DNA of 42,282 nucleotides from NCBI GenBank assembly GCA_049999765.1, contig JBNGIQ010009323.1, positions 124,406 to 166,687 on the forward strand, in the 5' to 3' direction. Under the pieces are notes generated by a model that was not told where the DNA came from, searched no databases, and saw only the letters and a program-made list of their open reading frames with translations. Of this stretch, positions 1 to 8,790 are shown piece after piece; position 1 is the stretch's first letter; the number at the start of each line of letters is the position of its first letter. The position numbers and the translations under genes were made by a program. The DNA comes from Phaeoceros laevis (taxonomy: Eukaryota; Anthocerotophyta; Anthocerotopsida; Notothyladales).

Positions 1-1064
1 CTCTCTCGATACTCCCTCCATACAGGTGAAACCACCACCCTCGCCAATTCAGATTCTAGCTTCACCAAATGCTGTAGAAGCATGAAATGTGAAGAGAACC
101 GAGTCTTGGAATATCCTAGTAATGCACAATCTGGAGATACTTCTCTCAGCATACTCTGGGGAGCTTCACGATTCTTGAAAAATTGCACTATCTGCACTCC
201 TGTTTTCAAAACATGCATGGCCCAAGGCCTGGATCCTATACCTTTGAGTAATAAGTTTAGTGCATGAGTTGCACATGGTGTTCTTGGTATCTGTCTAAAT
301 GTTTGCCGTAAAAGTGAGCAAGCTGTGACACAATTGGATGCAGAATCAGTCACTACTTGCACTACCTTGCTAGCACCAACCTCCCTGATAATGTTGACCA
401 GCTGCTCAGCTAGATATGCACCGGTCTTCACATGACCAGTTGTGTTGATACTCCTCCAAAAAATGTTGCCCGTCGGTGAAACCACCATGAAATTGAGCAA
501 AGGACGGTTAGCTACATCCTTCCAATCATCACTGACTACTGTGACACCAAATTCTTCCCACTGATGCTTCTGCTGCGCCACCTGACCAACTACCTGCTTG
601 TGACAAGCATCCAATAAAGTTGTTCTTAGCTTTGTTCTCTTTGGAGGTATGTAAGATGGACCTGCCCTAGCTATAGCAGCAACCATAATCTGAAAATTAG
701 GGTGATCAGCTAGCTGGAATGACAGTCCACAACTATAAAAACACCTAGCTATGGCCACATCTGTGGCATCTTTGCCCTGAATGTCAAAAAGAGAATCCAG
801 CTCTCTTTGTCTCTTAGCTGCAGGTCCTTCACTGATGCTTGTCTTGGAATCTAGATTTTGATGATACTCTTTGATACCATCTGGCACCTTGGTGCATGGT
901 CGGCAACCCTTGAGTGGTTTACAAGCAAGATGCCCTCTCATTCTGTCCGCTGAGCCTGAAAACTCAAAGCTACAGTACTTGCATGTCACTTTTCTAGTCC
1001 CACCACGTGAGCTCCTTGAGATCTCATTGAAGTGTGTCCACACAGCGTCTGGACCGCGTCCCAT
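1..1064 (-). CDS. hAT-like transposase, BED finger plus DUF659-like core (partial)
   Basis: An uninterrupted frame runs from an ATG at 1064 to the left edge (354 codons) with no stop. Residues 8-48 form a BED-type zinc finger: an aromatic pair (W9, F12), then C28-x2-C31 and H45-x2-C48. Further on come a DUF659-like segment containing VVSDDWKDVANRPLLNF and TDSASNCVTA, and the conserved CATHALNLLLKGIG block. The family consists of hAT-superfamily DNA transposases and domesticated derivatives; the missing C-terminal half would hold the hATC dimerisation domain. Because there is no frameshift or stop in about 1 kb, the copy may be recent or domesticated. The chosen ATG is the first in frame and gives a complete BED finger. 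Terminal inverted repeats were not confirmed. Confidence 0.85.
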   Translation of the reverse strand, partial: MGRGPDAVWTHFNEISRSSRGGTRKVTCKYCSFEFSGSADRMRGHLACKPLKGCRPCTKVPDGIKEYHQNLDSKTSISEGPAAKRQRELDSLFDIQGKDATDVAIARCFYSCGLSFQLADHPNFQIMVAAIARAGPSYIPPKRTKLRTTLLDACHKQVVGQVAQQKHQWEEFGVTVVSDDWKDVANRPLLNFMVVSPTGNIFWRSINTTGHVKTGAYLAEQLVNIIREVGASKVVQVVTDSASNCVTACSLLRQTFRQIPRTPCATHALNLLLKGIGSRPWAMHVLKTGVQIVQFFKNREAPQSMLREVSPDCALLGYSKTRFSSHFMLLQHLVKLESELARVVVSPVWREYRE

Positions 1065-1700
1065 CTCCCTCCTCTACTCTCGACGGGCTGCCACTTGCAT
1101 GCAAGAGAATTAGGGGAGAAGACCTAGAACAAAGAACAGCAGCAATAGTGGGTGCCCAAACACACCACTTCACCTCAATTGAGCGCGGGAAAACCCTAGA
1201 CACCATTGCTGAAGGCTCTACTGAGCGCTTCCAGGAATTGCGGGACGGTGAAGAAGGTAGCCTGTTCTCCCCGACAGCAGATCTCTTGGCACCATGGTCG
1301 TGAAGCATTTTGGAGCTTTGCATTCGGCTTAGCCTTAGGGCTGCTGCTAGTTACTTTCATTGTTGGAGCCCGTGACGGGCTGCTGAGCTTCATTTAGTTT
1401 AGTAGTTACTTATTGCGGCCGCATGGCACCGTATACCGTATTCCTATTTTTTTCGAATTTTTGCTGAAATACGGTGGGAAAACAACGTGGCAGGAGTTTC
1501 AAATCAATGAAACGGTGTTTCTTTGATTTGAAACGCCGTTTCCGGCTACTGAGCTATTTATGTCTTGGATCACAAGTTGTGATCTTTGTACTTCTACTTG
1601 CTATATATTCTATACTTGTAGTTTTTTGAAATTCAGTCCTTTTTAGACTTATTACCATTTTCAATAACACAATCTGATAATTATTGCACATTATATATAA
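1065..1700. other. 5' flank of the hAT-like gene, no gene seen
   Basis: No convincing coding frame. From about 1430 to 1560 the sequence carries repeated short GAAACG/CGTTTC and ATACGGT/ACCGTAT motifs in both orientations. This is the kind of subterminal repeat seen at hAT ends, but a terminal inverted repeat with an 8-bp target duplication could not be set because the other end lies outside the window. Confidence 0.35.
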
Positions 1701-2265
1701 AAAGTACGGTACCCAAGATAAGTTTCTCACGCATCAATAATATTATAAGTAATATCTACATATAAGTAAATTTGATAAAACCTATACATAAGTAATGCCT
1801 ATATCCGACTAAGTGTGGAGCTTGGAAGGTGTCCAATGACAAAGCGAGCTCCCTTCGTGTATATATATAGTTCTTGGGTGTAAACCGCCCGGGATATTGG
1901 TGGCAAAGCCAGCTTCCTCATATATATAGTTCTTGGCCATAAACCGCCGACATGTAGATGATAGAAAAGCTGGATAACTTTGTTTCATGTTGTTTTGAGG
2001 AAGTACGAAGTTTCATATCCACTTGATATAAATCCCTTGCCTATGAACTTTTTAAAACGGTTTAAAGCTTTTTCCGAGGTTTGAACGGTTTGAAGCTTTA
2101 ATTAAGTCAAAATTCAACTTGATTAAAAGTTCAAATGGGTCAAAACGGGTCAAACATTTTGAACATTTTACCCTTGACCGGTTGCCTTCATCCTAAAAAA
2201 GTTGTTGACTGGGCTAAGTCCAATATAAAAAGGTCAAATATTTTGAACATTTTACCCTCGACCGG

Positions 2266-2371
2266 TTGCCTTCATCCTAAAAAAGTCATTGACCGGGGCT
2301 AAGTACAATATAAAAAGGTTGCCTTCATCCTAAAAAAGTCATTGACCGGGGCTAAGTACAATATAAAAAGG
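2266..2371. repeat. 53-bp direct repeat, two copies
   Basis: Two adjacent copies (2266-2318 and 2319-2371) begin TTGCCTTCATCC and end TATAAAAAGG, identical by eye. A third, diverged copy starts near 2182. The surrounding DNA (1.7-3.2 kb) is AT-rich with no gene. Confidence 0.85.
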
Positions 2372-2419
2372 TTTAAAATCAGATTTAAACGGGTCAAATT
2401 CCATCCCTCGTTGTCGCCT

Positions 2420-2960
2420 CACTATGGTCTAGTTTACGAAGGTAGGTATATGTACCAACTCGGCAAGTTGGTTACCACTGCCATACTGTAGACTAGTCTA
2501 GTGTAGGTACTAGGTGGGAATATGGAGTAACCTTGGCAAGTTACTTATAGTCTAGTGTAACCTAATCTAGAGTAGGTAGGTATATGGACTATTGTATAGT
2601 CTTGTGTAGGTAATAGGTAGGTATACGGACTATAGCTAATCTAGCGTAGGTACTAGGTAGGCTAAGCTACTTATGGTCTAGCGTAGGTAGTTCAAGTTAC
2701 TTACAGTCTCATGTAGGTGGGAAGTTACTTATAGTTTAGAATATGTAGATGGGAAGTTACTTATAGTTTAGAACATGTAGATATACGTGAAGTTAAGCTA
2801 CAAGTTGTTTACAGTTTAATGTAGGTAGGTGAGAAGTTACTTATAGTCTAGTACAAGTAGGTATACTCACAAGTTGTTTATAGTTTAATGTAGGTAGGTG
2901 GGAAGTTACTTATAGTCTAGTAGAGGTAGGTCTACAACACGTTAAGTTACCTATTGTCTA
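2420..2960. repeat. Degenerate GTAGGTAGGTAT / TAGTCTAGTGTAGG array
   Basis: The words GTAGGTAGG, TATAGTCTAGTGTAGG and AAGTTACTTATAG recur many times at irregular spacing (roughly 25-60 bp). The same words return at about 3476-3490, 3812-3850, 4030-4210 and 31375-31392, so this is a dispersed family rather than a local accident. No coding frame. Confidence 0.75.
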
Positions 2961-3204
2961 GTGTAGGTGACAAGTTAATTATAACGAAAGTAACCACCCG
3001 CTTCTACAAGTATCATTCTGGTTCGAACCCCCTTCAAATCCTCACCTCATTCGCGCTACACCAATACCATCTACACTTTTTTTTTACAAATCCTTCTTTT
3101 TTACTTCACTAAGCAAATAATCAACTAACTTAATCAATTAACTTAATCAACTAACTTAATCAAATAACTTAATCAAATAACTTAATAGCCATGTTTAACG
3201 AATC

Positions 3205-3760
3205 CAGGCAACAGGTGAAGATCATGGCCTCACAATGTCTAGTATATATGCTTCAGGGCCTCTTCCTATACTCTTTGATAGGACATGGCCTTGCAATGTC
3301 TAGTATATATGCATCAGGGCACTCAAGGACAAGGGGAACATGTCTGGTACCACCATCAACCTCCTAGAAATATGCCCTCAAGGACAAGGGGAACATGTCT
3401 GGCACCACCATCAACCTCCTAGAAATATACTTACGGGCGCTGTTTCTCCTTGCCAATGATTCACTCAACCATTTCATTGTAGGTAGGTATATGGACACAA
3501 CAGGTATATGGACACAACACACTTACCTCAAGTCCCTGACCCACGTGAAATGACCGTTGATGCGTCCTTCCGTACGCTAAGCACGCACAATCTCTATCTC
3601 CATTAGCCAGCGAGTCTTTGACCAACCCATGTGAAATGACTGCTCATGTCCTTGCGTCCTTCCATAAGCTAAGCACATTAAGCACAATCTCTCTCTCCAT
3701 TGGCCGGCAAGTCTCTGACCGACCCATGTGAAATGACCGTTAGAAATATGCGCACACACT
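3205..3760. repeat. Nested short tandem duplications
   Basis: A block near 3222-3260 containing AATGTCTAGTATATATGC is repeated near 3280-3318. A 55-bp unit starting CTCAAGGACAAGG occurs at 3322 and again at 3377. A unit containing ACCCATGTGAAATGAC recurs near 3540, 3625 and 3722. No gene is visible here. Confidence 0.7.
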
Positions 3761-3849
3761 TACCAGCTGCTCTTTCTCCTTGGCAAGGATTCACTCTTAA
3801 AACGATTTTAAATGTAGGTAGGTATATAGATTGATCTTGGCAAGTTACT

Positions 3850-4030
3850 TATGAACCTCCAGGCCGGAGGAGTGTAAGAATTCCAGAGCTGCTTTCAGCA
3901 GAATTGTAATTTTGGATCATCAAACCTAAACTACTCCGAGGAGTGAAGACACCAAGTTTATCAATTAGGAAAAGATTGACATACCGTGATCAGTTGGCTA
4001 ATAATAGGTGAGATAGAGAACTGTGGTAAT
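3850..4030. repeat. Deletion copy of the sequence at 8411-8745
   Basis: The left part, beginning GAACCTCCAGGCCGGAGG, matches 8417 onward. The right part, beginning TTTATCAATTAGG, matches 8675-8745. The roughly 130 bp between them at the 8.4-kb locus is absent here. The 8.4-kb locus is the 3' flank of the tocopherol methyltransferase gene, so this looks like a captured and shortened copy. Confidence 0.75.
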
Positions 4031-4220
4031 TAAGTCTCATGTAGAGTAGGTGGTAGAGTAGGTAGGAGTGTAGTTCAATCTAGAGTAGGTGGGTATATTG
4101 ACTGTAGTTTAGTCTAGTGTAGGTAGGTGTACGGACACATTGTACGGACACACATAACAATTAAATGTTGTCCATTTTTAGCATATTACAGTCCAGTCTA
4201 GTGTAGGTAGAGCACCGCTT

Positions 4221-4277
4221 CCTCCCTATCGGAGACAGTTTCATGTAGAACGTGTTGTCCAGACCCTGACTCGTTGT
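4221..4277 (-). pseudogene. Fragment of the 5' end of the small zinc-finger gene
   Basis: Read on the minus strand this segment gives SQGLDNTFYMKLSPIG, close to residues 2-16 of the protein starting at 31105 (DQGLDNTVYTKLSPV). The start ATG of that gene is ACG here and the similarity stops after a few codons, so this is a non-functional copied piece. Confidence 0.75.
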
Positions 4278-4369
4278 ATTTGGTAATTTTTTGTGGAAGC
4301 GAGTGCGATTGGTTGTAACCCGCAATTTTTTGTTGAGAAGTTCTCCAACTTTTGCCTAGACTAGTTCCT

Positions 4370-4535
4370 TCCTTTCCTTCTCAAAAAAGGAGTGTCCTTC
4401 CACTCACTCACTAGCCGTTTGCCGTGTGCAGTACCTAGTTACTGTGGTAATGGCATTGCTCGTGTGTAGTGATGGTACTACGTACGAGTAGTACCTCAGT
4501 TACTCAGCAGTCGGTACTTGCTAGCTACCCACCTA
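4370..4535. repeat. Dispersed repeat, copy 1 (partner at 6092-6365)
   Basis: Shares CACTCACTAGCCGTTTGCCG, a GGTACTACG(T/C)ACGAG word and CAGTTACTCAGCAG with 6092-6365, in the same order. Both copies are followed by an AT-rich tract rich in AAGTTATA and then by CTCAAACA(A/G)TTCCTTTCAAACGCC (5318 and 6512). The duplicated block is therefore about 1 kb with internal divergence. Confidence 0.7.
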
Positions 4536-4554
4536 TCTTGTCCCCAATGAGTGT

Positions 4555-4625
4555 CCCTTTGCTCAAGTGGTAAAAAGTGGTAAAGAACCCACCTCCAAAG
4601 GGGTGGCCGGGGTTCAATACCTACT
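4555..4625 (+). mobile_element. tRNA-like head of a possible SINE
   Basis: An A-box-like TTGCTCAAGTGG (4559-4570) is followed after about 40 bp by a good B-box match GGTTCAATACC (4611-4621), the internal polymerase III promoter arrangement of tRNA genes. A GTGGTAAA duplication sits next to the A box, and I cannot fold a complete acceptor stem, so a tRNA-derived SINE or tRNA relic is likelier than a working tRNA. Confidence 0.45.
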
Positions 4626-4751
4626 CAGGGCAATGTGCTCTATCAATTGGTTCATTCACTCACTTCGGCCACATGGCCCTCACTTCGGTCACATTGACCA
4701 CTCACTTTCCGCTTCAACTTAACCGTCATTAGCAGTAGTAGTAGGGATGTT

Positions 4752-4932
4752 CACGCCGTGACGACTCTTCATGGGAATCAGGAGTGCTGCCACTTATGTG
4801 TGCACTGATGAGAGTTCACGCCGTGATGACTCTTCATGGGAATCAGGCGTGCTGCNNNNNNNNNNGAGAGTTCACGCCGTGATGACTCTTCATGGGAATC
4901 AGGCGTGCTGCCACTTATGTGCACCGATGAGA
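4752..4932. repeat. About 65-bp tandem repeat interrupted by a 10-N gap
   Basis: A unit starting TTCACGCCGTGA occurs at 4752, 4815 and 4871. The gap (4856-4865) is followed by a 46-base string identical to the 46 bases before it (4810-4855 equals 4866-4911). The last two units may therefore be one unit left unmerged in assembly, or a real tandem copy. Confidence 0.8.
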
Positions 4933-4959
4933 GTGGCAGTTTTGCGGCTATTGCCCTCA

Positions 4960-5100
4960 TCAGCCATAGATGACCACACCAATGGCCATAGATGACCGGC
5001 TAGGTAACTAACTCGCTACCCGGTAGGCCGCAAAAATGGCAACGCGCTCGATTCCCTCGTGGAGTCGGTGTAGCCCAGCACTTTACTACTACTACTACTT
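4960..5100. repeat. Dispersed repeat shared with 39315-39410, ends in a TAC microsatellite
   Basis: Starting at CCATAGATGACC, the order of words (GCTAGGTA, CGCTAC, GGTAGGCCGCA, GCGTGCTCAATTC-like, CTACTACTAC) matches 39319-39410. The segment ends in five to six TAC/CTA triplets near 5083-5099. Confidence 0.55.
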
Positions 5101-5835
5101 GTTAGCTACCCACCTACCCACCTACCCATGGCCGTTGGGAGCTATCACACAAGTTATACATAGTTATATACTTATATTAACACAAGTTATATATAATTGT
5201 ATACAATTAAGTAAAAATATATACAATTAATACAAGTTATATGATTATATTCATATACAGTTATTACAAATTATATAAGGTAGTACACAAAAGCAAGTGT
5301 TGGGTTGATTTATCTCAAACAGTTCCTTTCAAACGCCTTGACTTCAACTTGCTAACTAGATCGCAAAGTTCAAGAGATCTTGAACAAATGCAACCGCCCT
5401 CTCCCGCCATGCTGCTATTCTCTTATCCCCTTGTTGTTGGCTGCCGCTGCATTCGGGCAGCCAACAGTCTAGCAGTTAGCTAATCTGTGGTGTAATTGCA
5501 ATTCGGTTTGGTTCTTTATCCATGCAAGTAGCCATTACCCTAGTTACTTTACTAACCTAACCCGCCCACTACACACGGGTTATTCTAAATAGCTAAACAT
5601 AAGAACAGTTATATGTGATAGAGGTAGTTACAAGGTTAAAGCTACTATTTCTCTTGAGGTCTAAATATAAAACATGTCTAAAAACTTGTGTTAGACCATT
5701 TATAACTAGCTACATGCATAATTAAGTGATGCCATTTGGCAGCTCGCAACTTGTTTTCCAAACTTGCCTTCCAAAGAATGAAATTGCCTAAGAATCAAAT
5801 CGCACGAATCAAATCATACAAGCATGGTTAACCTA
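5101..5835. other. AT-rich intergenic DNA, no gene seen
   Basis: Contains repeated AAGTTATAT / ATATACAATTAA words (5145-5285) and a stretch from 5318 that is duplicated at 6512. Short open frames have no recognisable protein character. Confidence 0.5.
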
Positions 5836-5879
5836 GCCTCCATCTTGAAGTTCGGAAACTATTGACTACAGTAAATTAT

Positions 5880-5979
5880 NNNNNNNNNNNNNNNNNNNNN
5901 NNNNNNNNNNNNNNNNNNNNNNNNNNNNNNNNNNNNNNNNNNNNNNNNNNNNNNNNNNNNNNNNNNNNNNNNNNNNNNN
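5880..5979. other. Assembly gap (100 N) flanked by the same 44 bases
   Basis: Positions 5836-5879 and 5980-6023 are identical (GCCTCCATCTTGAAG to GTAAATTAT). The standard 100-N size and the repeated ends suggest two contigs that actually overlap, or a collapsed direct repeat. Confidence 0.9.
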
Positions 5980-6091
5980 GCCTCCATCTTGAAGTTCGGA
6001 AACTATTGACTACAGTAAATTATGAGGCTTGCATGCTATATCAGGCGGCTAACCTAGGTAGGATAGATATGGTTGTATATTTGTACTTGTA

Positions 6092-6365
6092 TACCTTCCT
6101 TTCCTTCCCAAAAAAGGAGTGTTCTTCCACTCACTCACTAGCCGTTTGCCGCGTGGAGTACGTAGTTAGTGTAGTTTGCCGCGTTCTTCCACTCACTCAC
6201 TAGCCGTTTGCCGCGTGGAGTACGTAGTTACTGTACTGATGGCACTACTTGTGCGTAGTAATGGTACTACGCACGAGGGGCACTACTTGTGCGTAGTAAT
6301 GGTACTACGCACGAGGAGTACATCAGTTACTCAGCAGGCAGTACTTCCTAGCTATCCACCCACCT
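6092..6365. repeat. Dispersed repeat, copy 2, with internal duplications
   Basis: Partner of 4370-4535. A unit of about 60 bp (TTCTTCCACTCACTCACTAG) occurs at 6123 and 6185. A unit of about 39 bp (GGCACTACTTGTGCGTAG) occurs at 6240 and 6279. These duplications are absent from the 4.4-kb copy. Confidence 0.75.
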
Positions 6366-6649
6366 ACCTACCGTCATTGGAGTTATATACAGTTAAATAA
6401 AATTATATACCATTAATACAAGTTATGTGGTTATATCGGATATATCGTAGATTCAGTTCTTACAAATTATATAGACAAACTTTACAAGCAAGTGCTCGGA
6501 GGCATAATTATCTCAAACAATTCCTTTCAAACGCCTGTCTTCCAAACTTGTACAAGCAACGCTAGTGGGGGGTGGTGCACCGCTGTTGGGTGATAAAAGA
6601 ACGATAAAAGAAACACTCTCTCTAAAAACTGCGCGTCCTTTGCCTTCAC

Positions 6650-7075
6650 TGCCCGAAGGCTGTACACCGTGCCGGAGACTTAATTGAGAGCCAGCTGATC
6701 GACGGAGATCGATCGATGAGCTAGGGAGCCGATGGCAATGGAAGAGAGAGCTACGATCATGATGCGCTGGCAGGAGGCAGCTTCCCGGGCGTAATGCGAG
6801 CCGTGGTTCTCTGTCCTCCGCCAGCGGCTACAAAAGGCACCTTCCCTGCTCCCCGCTCCTCACTCTCGTTTCCATTCTTCCCTCCCGCCGTCCAGCTTCG
6901 TCCGCCGCCGCTTCTTCTGGAGGAAAGCGCTCAGCTCCTCTCCTTCCTCGCTTGCTGTAGGTGTCTGGAAAGCGCTCAGCACCTCTCCTTCCTCCTCGCT
7001 TGCTTCAGGTTTCTGTGCTTGGGCCTCTGTGTTCTTCTTTGTGTTCCTCTAGTTTCCGCACTAGCTCGCTTAGCT
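6650..7075 (+). promoter_or_regulatory. Possible promoter and pyrimidine-rich leader without a clear gene
   Basis: A TATA-like CTACAAAAGG (about 6828-6837) precedes a C/T-rich leader. A unit of about 48 bp beginning GGAAAGCGCTCAGC is duplicated in tandem at 6922 and 6970. No downstream frame is persuasive. The region may be the promoter of a decayed gene or of a non-coding transcript leading into the repeats at 7346. Confidence 0.3.
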
Positions 7076-7345
7076 TTGGTTGACAAGTTCAAATGAGAGT
7101 CTTTCACTTCTCCCGTGTTCACAAAACTGTGGCTATGGCCGCAAGCCTGTGTGTGCGTCTTCTGTGTGTGTGCGTCTTCAAAAATGTACTGTGACCGCAA
7201 TCGCATGCTTGCCGCTGATTTGTTTGCTTGTTTCATTTGCTTCGTTCCACGTCTTTGAACAGTTTTTGTGTGACACTCTTGTTCGGTCGTAACCTGGGAG
7301 CTAGCTAGCAGACCTTGTGGCTACCCAGGCAACGATACGGGCAAG

Positions 7346-7940
7346 AGCCGGCCTCTCTGGGAGCTCGAGCCTGGCAGCTTTCAAACAGACGTTGAGGCTA
7401 CAGTGGTCGTGTTGCCGGCAATATGAGGCCAGAGTGGTTGACCATCAGTGCACTCTTCGTGGTCACTTGTGCTCGGCCACTCGAGCACATTTTGGCGACA
7501 ACAGGGCCATTGAAGCTCTGCGTCTGGAACATTTCGATGAACTCTAGGCTGTCAATTTGGGAGGGAGCTCGAGCCTGCAGGCGTTTGAGGCTACCTTAGC
7601 AGTGTTGCCGTCAAGATGTGGCCCGTTTGGTAAGGCATGCGTGCACTCTTGGTGGTCACGTGTACTTGCCCGCATTCTGCCTGCAACAAGGCCAAGGAAG
7701 CTCAACGTCTGGAAACATTTCACTGAAGACGAGTCGGCCTGGACAACTTGGGAGCTTTTCAGACAGACGGTGAAGCTACCCTGGCAATGTTGCCGGCAAG
7801 GTGTAGCTGTTTGGTCAGGTATGCGTGCTCGGAGGTCACTCTTTGTGGTTACGTGTACACGGCCATTCAACCACACTCTGACGGCAACACGGCCAAGGAA
7901 GCTCAACGTTTGGAGCATTTGGATGACCACTAGACGGCCC
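7346..7940. repeat. Three diverged tandem copies of a roughly 200-bp unit
   Basis: Copies lie at about 7346-7545, 7553-7735 and 7743-7935. Each starts GGGAGCT, passes GTTGCCGGCAA-like and GTGGTCACTTGT-like words and ends with GAAGCTC..CGTCTGGAACATTT. Copies differ by about 15-25 percent with small indels. On the plus strand every copy ends in a stop. On the minus strand copies 2 and 3 share an open frame, but there is no good start, so coding is doubtful. Confidence 0.75.
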
Positions 7941-8245
7941 AACTTGGGAGGGGGTTCACATTTGCTCCTTGGCCAACGCGGGTGACTCAGAGGTGCTTTG
8001 TTTTATTGTTCTTGCTGTTTGTTTTGCCACATCCTACTGATGCTTGTTTGATGAGATCGCTTCGCTTTGCTGTACAGGACTTCTCTTTGACGATCGGCGC
8101 GGGCTGAGAGTCGCCTCGAACCTTGCTCACCTCTGACAACTCAGATGACCCGGGCCCGGAAGCAGCTCTTTTTAGCTCAAGTGATGCAACCACGCGAATG
8201 CTCGGCGTCCAGCAACAAGTTTCGAGGAAGCCCTTCCCTTGTTTT

Positions 8246-8318
8246 ACAAGTAGCTAGGTATAGGCTTGTAGGCTTGTGAGCATAAAACAAGTAGCTAGGT
8301 ATAGGCTTGTAGGCTTGA
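8246..8318. repeat. 42-43-bp tandem duplication
   Basis: ACAAGTAGCTAGGTATAGGC followed by TTGTAGGCTTG occurs twice in a row (from about 8246 and 8288). Confidence 0.85.
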
Positions 8319-8410
8319 GCAGATCTGGCCATAGTTCGTAGACGCCACTTGTATTGCAGAAGCAGGTTGGGCAGCTTTGACTTGTTAGAACTGTAGCTAG
8401 CAAATGTTGC

Positions 8411-8750
8411 CGTTATGAACCTCCAAGCCGGAGGAGTGTAACAAAGTGTAAGAATTCCAGAGCTGCTTTCGGCAGAATTGTAATTTTGGGTCACCTGGTA
8501 TCAACTATCAACCTAAACAACCTAAACCGACGAAACTTCCTTTAAAAACAAAGCCACCTGAATTGGGTCCTTCTAGACCAATTGAAAGGAAGAAAGGGAG
8601 GGGAGACGCACGAAAAATTGAGTTGCTGTGAATCAACAGCAGCAGATCCGCCTGCCGGGTGTGAAGGCACTAAATTTATCAATTAGGAAAAATTGAAATG
8701 CTGGGATCCCGTTGGCTAACACTAGGTGAGACAGAGAACTAAGGGGAATC
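8411..8750. repeat. Source-like copy of the element at 3850-4030
   Basis: The longer of the two related sequences, lying just beyond the end of the tocopherol methyltransferase gene. Starts at GAACCTCCAAGCCGGAGG and ends near AGACAGAGAACTAAG. No coding frame. Confidence 0.6.
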
Positions 8751-8790
8751 TAAGGATTCAGGAGACGAAGGGGCAACTCGAATGGACAAC

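Noticed and set aside
2990-3050. GGTTCGAACCC word as a tRNA T-arm
   Set aside because: No A box or acceptor stem could be placed at the right distance.
7557-7985. Open frame across the 200-bp tandem units
   Set aside because: The frame is not shared by equivalent units, and other units end in stops at the same place.
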